Part shown: positions 32,552 to 33,766 of the stretch, piece after piece
How positions within the stretch are numbered: position 1 is the stretch's first letter
How the letters are laid out: each line of letters starts with the position of its first letter
Origin: an uncultured Prevotella sp.
Lineage (GTDB): Bacteria; Bacteroidota; Bacteroidia; Bacteroidales; Bacteroidaceae
Assembly (NCBI GenBank): GCA_900550635.1
Contig: URSZ01000009.1
Span: forward strand, 1 to 33,766
Length of the DNA: 33,766 bases
Direction of reading: 5' to 3'
Made by a program: the position numbers and the translations under genes
The notes under the pieces: generated by a model
Told to the model about the DNA's origin: nothing
Seen by the model: the letters and a program-made list of their open reading frames with translations, nothing else
Databases searched by the model: none

Positions 32552-32662
32552 TGAAAACTGTTTTTCAATTCTTTATACCCCGTTGAGAGCAAAGAAAAAA
32601 TATGTCCGACATATTTTGAATTATGTCAGACATATTTTAAAATATCTCAGAGATAATTTCAG
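32552..32662. repeat. Phased triple-core array, locus 9 (S, S, S)
   Basis: Cores start at 32601, 32622 and 32643: TATGTCCGACATA, TATGTCAGACATA and TATCTCAGAGATA, with spacers TTTTGAAT and TTTTAAAA. The outer hairpin TGAAAA-CTGT-TTTTCA is at 32552-32567, and AGAGCAAA (32586-32593), one base off the usual flank, stands 7 bp before the first core. It lies between same-strand fusA-like and rprX. Core order equals locus 8. Confidence 0.95.
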
Positions 32663-32807
32663 GCTGGTCGTAAACTTGCTTTTTGAAAACGGACAAAAGC
32701 ATCACTATATTCCGGGTGTTTTTTCGGGTGCGGTATTTTGGTTATGTTGAAAGGCATGTGGAATGCGCAAAAAACTGCCTGCTTTTTTTACAGCTAAGGC
32801 ATGGTGT

Positions 32808-32850
32808 GCAGAAAAACAACTGCGGCGGATGTTTTGATTATCCGCCGCAG
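32808..32850 (-). terminator. Terminator of the EF-G-like gene
   Basis: The stem CTGCGGCGGA (32820-32829) pairs perfectly with TCCGCCGCAG (32841-32850) around an 11-nt loop. On the minus strand it is followed by TTGTTTTTC. It lies 27 bp after the stop of the EF-G-like gene and shows that rprX is a separate unit from that gene. Confidence 0.88.
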
Positions 32851-32876
32851 TATAGTCGTATGTTCTTTAAGGATTG

Positions 32877-33766
32877 TTATTCTTCCGCATTCTCCTGTTC
32901 GAATGCCTTGATAAGTTTTTCCTGAACATCGCCCGGAACAAGCTCGTAGTTCGAGAATTTCATCGAGAATGAGCCGCGTCCTCCTGTTATGGAACTCAAC
33001 GACGTTGAATAGTCGGACATTTCGGCAAGGGGTACGCGGGCCGAGAGTTTCTGGTATCCGTTCTCCGAGTCCATGCCAAGGATTATGGCACGGCGGCTTT
33101 GCAGGTCGCTCATTATGTCGCCCATGTAGTCGGACGGGATATATACTTCAACGGTATATATGGGTTCAAGGATTTTGGGGCCTGCTTCTTTGAACGCTGC
33201 GCTGAATGCGTTGCGTCCTGCGAGGGTGAAGGAGATTTCGTTTGAGTCGACGGGGTGCATTTTGCCGTCGTATACAATAACCCTCACATCGCGTGCGTAT
33301 GAGCCGGTGAGCGGTCCGCGTTCCATGCGGCTCATTACGCCTTTCAGTATGGCCGGCATAAAGCGTGTGTCGATTGCGCCGCCAACTACCGAATTGATGA
33401 ATTCGAGTTTGCCGCCCCATTCCAGTTCTATTGTCTCCTGGCTTCTCGGGGTAATGCGGTATTCCTGCCCGCCGAACTTGTAGACTGAAGGTGCGGGCGT
33501 GTTTTCGCCAAGCGGTTCTATTATTAAGTGGACTTCGCCGAATTGCCCCGCGCCGCCGCTTTGTTTCTTGTGGCGGTAGTCGGCGCGTGCGGCTTTTGTT
33601 ATGGTCTCGCGGTAGGGTATGCGCGGCTCTCCGAACTCAACCTGGATTTTTTCATTGTTCTCAAGACGCCATTTCAGCGTGCGCAGGTGGAATTCTCCCT
33701 GACCGTGCACTAATGTCTGCCGCAACTCCTTGCTTTGTTCTACAACCCATGTCGGGTCTTCTTCGT
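32877..33766 (-). CDS. Elongation factor G paralogue, C-terminal part (runs off the window)
   Basis: The frame is open to the right edge, so the GTPase domain lies outside. The 296 residues visible cover the end of domain III, domain IV (from about VEFGEPRIPYRETITK to KEAGPKILEP) and domain V (PIYTVEVYIPSDYMGDIMSDLQSRRA to the end). The sequence fits the Bacteroidales EF-G paralogue group more than the canonical FusA, for example in KWRLENNEKIQVEF and AARADYRHKKQSGGAGQFGEVHL. In Bacteroides one such paralogue (EF-G2) supports GTP-free translocation during carbon starvation. Whether this gene is that one needs the missing part. It is the upstream neighbour of rprX in the same direction. Confidence 0.9.
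   Translation of the reverse strand, partial: EEDPTWVVEQSKELRQTLVHGQGEFHLRTLKWRLENNEKIQVEFGEPRIPYRETITKAARADYRHKKQSGGAGQFGEVHLIIEPLGENTPAPSVYKFGGQEYRITPRSQETIELEWGGKLEFINSVVGGAIDTRFMPAILKGVMSRMERGPLTGSYARDVRVIVYDGKMHPVDSNEISFTLAGRNAFSAAFKEAGPKILEPIYTVEVYIPSDYMGDIMSDLQSRRAIILGMDSENGYQKLSARVPLAEMSDYSTSLSSITGGRGSFSMKFSNYELVPGDVQEKLIKAFEQENAEE

Overview
The window looks like chromosomal DNA of a Bacteroidales bacterium (Bacteroidota), probably from the Bacteroides/Prevotella/Muribaculaceae part of the order. Three things support this. The rprX/rprY two-component pair sits beside an EF-G paralogue and a marR gene divergent from rpsF-rpsR-rplI. The cluster lysE-like, DUF4924-like, rfbD, prfC is of a type known from the order. 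Promoters are of the TTTG-N19-TAnnTTTG type and starts lack Shine-Dalgarno sequences. The genus cannot be resolved by eye. Gene content is mostly housekeeping; I see no prophage, insertion sequence, CRISPR array, rRNA or tRNA gene.

Layout. 1-5.6 kb: engB (-) is divergent from a recR operon-like run: recR, a small membrane protein, a radical SAM protein, a GT2 glycosyltransferase, a GNAT and a maltose-type O-acetyltransferase, then a 65-residue protein. 5.9-9.3 kb: a secreted alkaline phosphatase converges on a phosphoglycolate-phosphatase-like HAD gene and a ROK sugar kinase. 9.8-15.9 kb: LysE-type exporter, a DUF4924-like gene broken by one stop codon, rfbD, prfC, a Sua5/YciO gene and a CLC protein with CBS domains. 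16.2-23.5 kb: fmt, an ECF sigma factor with a 42-codon ORF behind it, purT, rpe, comEC and a DHH phosphoesterase. 23.8-26.9 kb (-): mtaB, a GT2 glycosyltransferase and an RsmI-like methyltransferase joined by ATGA overlaps. 27.1-33.8 kb: a tiny lipoprotein, the rpsF-rpsR-rplI operon (-), marR (+), and rprX-rprY plus the 3' part of an EF-G paralogue (-). rprX carries one in-frame TAG.

The most unusual thing in the window is not a gene. Nine intergenic loci each carry exactly three 13-bp cores repeated with an exact 21-bp period and separated by an 8-bp spacer of the form TTTYRAAW (27 cores, 18 spacers). The cores are drawn from a small alphabet: a palindromic type TATGTCNGACATA with variants TATCTC.. 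and TAGGTC.., and an asymmetric type TACAAGGCACATA or its complement. Better preserved copies also share flanks: GGAGCAAA on the left, TTTGCCCC on the right, and an outer TGAAAA-N4-TTTTCA hairpin. Loci 6 and 7 are near-identical copies in opposite orientation. The architecture fits a dispersed small element, a phased protein-binding array, or both. I do not recognise it as a named family.

Two otherwise full-length genes, rprX and the DUF4924-like gene, are each interrupted by a single in-frame stop with no visible indel. These may be true nonsense mutations or sequence errors. Functional links within the window include t6A/ms2t6A tRNA modification (Sua5/YciO and MtaB), translation (prfC, fmt, EF-G, S6/S18/L9) and envelope glycan chemistry (two GT2 enzymes, an acetyltransferase, RfbD).
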